Of a DNA stretch of 16,268 nt, positions 13,948 through 16,268 are shown piece by piece. The translations under genes and the position numbers were made by a program. This DNA is from Deltaproteobacteria bacterium (lineage in GTDB: Bacteria; Desulfobacterota; Desulfarculia; Adiutricales; Adiutricaceae): the NCBI GenBank assembly GCA_031267005.1, contig JAIRZX010000379.1, forward strand, positions 1-16,268, written 5' to 3'. The number at the start of each line of letters is the position of its first letter. Position 1 is the first letter of the stretch. The notes beneath the pieces are model-generated. The model was not told where the DNA came from. It searched no databases and worked only from the letters and a program-made list of their open reading frames with translations.

Positions 13948-13967
13948 GGGCCCCCGTCCGGGGGCCC
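13948..13967. other. Perfect 9-bp hairpin before the OmpA-like gene
   Basis: GGGCCCCCG (13948-13956) pairs with CGGGGGCCC (13959-13967), with only TC between, so the innermost pairs must open. It ends about 7 bases from the ribosome binding site of the minus-strand gene starting at 13930. It might limit translation or protect a processed mRNA end. Confidence 0.35.
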
Positions 13968-14190
13968 GGGAGGGGGGCGGTCAGAGGACGGCGGGAGCTG
14001 GGAGGCTGCCGGGCCGGGGCCGGGGCGCCGGCGCGAGGGCGGGGCGGCGCGCCTGGAAAACTGGACCGGCGTGCGGGCGGGACGTCGGGCGGGCCGGGCG
14101 CCTGCTCGGGGACCGGCGCTTCCCGCGCCGGGCCCCTGGCAGGGACGGGCATATCGGGCTTAAGGGGGGGGGCGGAGCCCGAGGCCAGGG

Positions 14191-14898
14191 CTAGCGGTAC
14201 TCGACCACCAGGACGGGCGGGGTCTTCGTCACCCTCACGATCGTTATCTCTTTCTCGTCGCGGCCGCAGGGAAGCGAGATCTCGAAGGAAACGCTCGCCC
14301 GCTGCTCGGAGACTGCCCTCGCCGCGAAGTCGGTGATGTCCACGACGATCCATCCCGCCTCGCCCACCGGGCCGAAGCGGGGATCGCCCACCGACTGCAA
14401 CTGGTCGCCGGTGCTTAACCTCGCCCTGATTTGGGCGTTGGAGCGGAAGAAGGTCGCGTTGGACTCGACGTAGAAGGCCAGCGCCGCCTTCTGGACCCTG
14501 GCCGTGGCCGGGTAGGTCCCCATGTTGAAGTTCATCTGCATCGTGGCCGAGTGGCCCGGAAGCCCCCCGTACTCGCATCCGGCGCCGTCCGGGACCAGGT
14601 TCGCGCAGCCCAGCGCCATGGTGGCGAGCCCCCTCTCCTTATAGGAGACTATGGGGGCCTCGACCCAGGCGGCCAGATCGAAGGGGTCAAGGCTCTGCAC
14701 GCAGCTCCTGGCGCCGGTGGCGGGGAACCTCGCCCCGGGGAGCCTCGAGATGTGGGTCGAACTCCCCCCCATGCAGGGCGCGTACTTCTTGTACTGGGTA
14801 TTGGCCGCGGAGGGGATGAGGGACCCGGCGCAGCCGGAAAGCGCGAAGGCGCAGGCCGCGGCGAGCGCGGCTATGGCCGTTGTCGGGAAAGCTTTCAT
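14191..14898 (-). CDS. Lipoprotein with DNRLRE-like domain
   Basis: A 235-residue protein starting at ATG 14898-14896; the ribosome binding site is weak. The signal peptide ends in the lipobox Leu20-Ser-Gly-Cys23, so it should be lipidated and held in the inner or outer membrane. Residue 24 is Ala, not Asp, which fits outer-membrane sorting by the usual rule. The C-terminal ~120 residues read as a DNRLRE-type beta domain: ARVQKAALAFYVESN, later GWIVVDITDFAARAVSEQ, and the closing PPVLVVEYR. DNRLRE domains occur in exported and surface proteins and have no known catalytic role. Six cysteines lie in the mature part (including the lipidated one), so disulfides are likely. It is gene two of three on the minus strand, 177 bases after the LysM gene and 260 before the OmpA-like gene. 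The domain call rests on pattern only. Confidence 0.75.
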   Translation of the reverse strand: MKAFPTTAIAALAAACAFALSGCAGSLIPSAANTQYKKYAPCMGGSSTHISRLPGARFPATGARSCVQSLDPFDLAAWVEAPIVSYKERGLATMALGCANLVPDGAGCEYGGLPGHSATMQMNFNMGTYPATARVQKAALAFYVESNATFFRSNAQIRARLSTGDQLQSVGDPRFGPVGEAGWIVVDITDFAARAVSEQRASVSFEISLPCGRDEKEITIVRVTKTPPVLVVEYR

Positions 14899-15008
14899 GT
14901 CTTTAGGCGGCGGCCGGGGCTTCGGGGGCCTGCCGCGGTCCTCCTTGGATAGGTTGGTGTGGGGCCTCCTCGGGAGGCGTGCCTGCGGGGTGGCCGGGCG
15001 GGAGGGCC

Positions 15009-15058
15009 GGGCCCTCCGGAGGGACCCGGTCCCTTGGAGGCGCGGGGCCCTCCGGAGG
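15009..15058. repeat. 14-bp direct repeat containing a palindrome
   Basis: GGGCCCTCCGGAGG occurs at 15009-15022 and 15045-15058, in the spacer between the LysM and lipoprotein genes. The inner CCTCCGGAGG is a perfect palindrome in each copy. It could be an operator pair, or hairpins within the transcript; nothing distinguishes these. Confidence 0.6.
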
Positions 15059-15075
15059 TGCCGGGGGAGCCGGGA

Positions 15076-16122
15076 TCACTTCCCCGGCGAGGCGTAGGTG
15101 CCGGGGTTCTCCACCCAGGGGGGATCGAGGCGCCTTTCCGCGCCGGGGTCCGTGGGGATGAACAGGAGCACTTTGTCGTTCATGCGGATGGCGTCCTCGG
15201 AGTAGGTGATGCGGGCCACGTAGCTTACGGGGTCGAGATCCTGCCCGAGCGCCGGGCCGTGGCCGGAGCGGCGGGTCGCGCGGCTGGTGGCGGATGCGGA
15301 GGGAGGCACCAGGCCCTCGACCCTGGACACGATGGTGAGCCTGCCCTTGAAGTGGAAGACCTGCCCGAGGTTGGCCCCGTGGTCGGGCCGGCGGGAGTCG
15401 GTCTCCCTCACGGGCATGTCGGCTGAGTAGACGGGGAACGTGGTGAAGTAGGGGTCGGAGTCCTCGTAGGTGTCGGAGTCGCGGAGCTTGGCCACGTCCT
15501 CAGTGAAGCGCACCACCACGTTGTCGCCTGTGGAGAGAAGCATCCTGCCCTGGGAGGTCATGTCGGTGGTGTTGCCGATCATAGGCGCCCCGCGGTCCGA
15601 GGAGGCTATGATCTCGCCTACCATGTGGGCCTCGTAGAGCTCGTCAATCAGCTCGCCCGTAGCGGGGTCCTTCTTCTTGATCCTGATCCTCGTGACCCCC
15701 GTGCCCCCCTGGCCCCTGGGGTCGGCCACGAAGGAGAAGTACTGCGGGAAGGCCATGGCTATAGGCTGCTCGGGCTGGTAGAGGTTCTCGGGGTCACTCA
15801 TGGGCGGCGGCGGGACCTGCACGGGCTTCCTGAGCGCCAGGGTCGACTCGGGGAAGATGTAGATGGTGTCGCCGGGGGTGAGGCGCCTCGGGTGCGCCAC
15901 GAGCTCCCGGTTGGCCCGCCACAGGGCGCCGCCGAGCGAGCTCTTGCCGTAGAAGGTCCGGGCTATGGAGCTTATGGTGTCGCCCCTTTGGACGACGTAG
16001 GTCAGGGTGTCCTCCCGCGGCTCCTGGGCCGAGGCGTCCCCCGTCACGAATGCTACCGCGCACAGGCCCAGGGCCAGGGCCGCGGCCAGGATGAGGTTTA
16101 CGCAGCTAACGCGTTTCGGCAT
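15076..16122 (-). CDS. Exported LysM peptidoglycan-binding protein
   Basis: A 348-residue protein starting at ATG 16122-16120. A signal peptide (residues 1-32, Ala-Ser-Ala, then Gln-Glu) is followed at once by a LysM domain (41-91): YVVQRGDTISSIARTFYG, then LWRANRE and LTPGDTIYIFP, all standard for the family. LysM binds the glycan strands of peptidoglycan. The remaining ~250 residues hold a predicted beta-rich region with RIRIKKKDPATGELIDELYE, GEIIASSDRGAPMIG and GRMLLSTGDNVVVRF, and a long tail; no catalytic domain is visible. This layout (signal, one LysM, long conserved tail) is seen in Desulfobacterota proteins of unknown function. The ribosome binding site is weak; an AAGGAGG (complement of 16173-16179) lies too far upstream. 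First of three minus-strand envelope genes. Confidence 0.82.
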   Translation of the reverse strand: MPKRVSCVNLILAAALALGLCAVAFVTGDASAQEPREDTLTYVVQRGDTISSIARTFYGKSSLGGALWRANRELVAHPRRLTPGDTIYIFPESTLALRKPVQVPPPPMSDPENLYQPEQPIAMAFPQYFSFVADPRGQGGTGVTRIRIKKKDPATGELIDELYEAHMVGEIIASSDRGAPMIGNTTDMTSQGRMLLSTGDNVVVRFTEDVAKLRDSDTYEDSDPYFTTFPVYSADMPVRETDSRRPDHGANLGQVFHFKGRLTIVSRVEGLVPPSASATSRATRRSGHGPALGQDLDPVSYVARITYSEDAIRMNDKVLLFIPTDPGAERRLDPPWVENPGTYASPGK

Positions 16123-16255
16123 GTCTGTCCCGCGCGCCCCGGAAGGGGAAGGTCGTTCCGGGGGCCGCGCGGCCTCCTTATCATGGGGGGTTCGTTTACT
16201 GGCGGCGGCGCCTTCCGCGCCCCCGGCCCCGGGCCGCCCGCTCCGCAGGGGCGGC
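16123..16255. other. Upstream region of the LysM gene
   Basis: This is the only sequence available for a promoter of the minus-strand genes. No convincing -35/-10 pair was seen. AAGTAAACGAAC-like AT-rich bases near 16190-16205 are the best candidate area. Confidence 0.3.
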
Positions 16256-16268
16256 AGATCGGAAGAGC
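16256..16268 (+). other. Illumina adapter sequence (artefact)
   Basis: The last 13 bases, AGATCGGAAGAGC, are exactly the common start of the Illumina TruSeq adapters. This is not genomic sequence but untrimmed adapter at a contig end. Bases just before it may also come from single, unconfirmed reads. Confidence 0.95.

Noticed and set aside
13293..14336. Long plus-strand open frame (347 codons) opposite the OmpA-like gene
   Set aside because: It lies antisense to a gene with clear domains and signal peptide, and shows no motif of its own; long antisense frames are normal at this GC content.
13931..14578. 216-residue N-terminal extension of the OmpA-like gene
   Set aside because: The extension overlaps the lipoprotein gene in another frame and is Arg/Pro-rich, whereas the ATG at 13930 has a ribosome binding site and signal peptide.
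1..16268. tRNA and rRNA genes
   Set aside because: Scanned by eye for T-arm (GTTCRA) and anticodon-arm patterns and for rRNA cores; no convincing candidate on either strand.

Overview
The window is very GC-rich DNA (about 70% by eye) from a diderm (Gram-negative type) bacterium. The evidence for an outer membrane is an OmpA-like peptidoglycan-anchoring protein, a LysM protein and a LSGC-lipobox lipoprotein, together with type IV pilin-like helices ending in IPQYAKYRR. That helix style is common in Desulfobacterota and related former Deltaproteobacteria, but the lineage is only a guess. The last 13 bases are the Illumina adapter prefix, so the right edge is an assembly artefact and the window probably ends at a contig end.

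Positions 1-10,140 are sparsely coding. They hold four intact genes for exported, low-complexity, repeat-built proteins (1212-1943, 5138-5962, 7323-7772, 8052-8909) and one frame-broken relative (about 4087-4664). Between them lie decayed mobile or accessory sequences: a truncated PD-(D/E)XK nuclease of the AAA-ATPase/DUF1703 type (2097-2663) and an internally deleted group II intron (about 3064-3686). The non-coding spacers contain strong hairpin terminators, a 17-bp-period tandem repeat (7860-7976), a pyrimidine-rich tandem repeat of about 75-85 bp units (6293-6526), and long stretches in which no gene could be recognised.

Positions 10,141-12,013 hold a tandem duplication. Two paralogous genes each encode a CxxC/CxxC zinc ribbon, a Gly-Tyr-Pro-Pro-Gln-Gly-Gln-Pro repeat domain, and a transmembrane helix plus C-terminal domain that look like a type IV pilin without the prepilin peptidase site. 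The copies differ in repeat number (6 versus 10 units) and at the C terminus. They share an almost unchanged leader with an 8-T run and a strong ribosome binding site. This is the most unusual gene architecture in the window.

Positions 12,715-16,122, all on the minus strand, form a cell-envelope gene group read right to left: LysM protein, DNRLRE-like lipoprotein, then an ankyrin/TSP3/OmpA fusion, ending at a strong terminator near 12,715-12,756. Together these products would associate with peptidoglycan and the inner face of the outer membrane. All names come from reading motifs in the sequence. No database search was possible.
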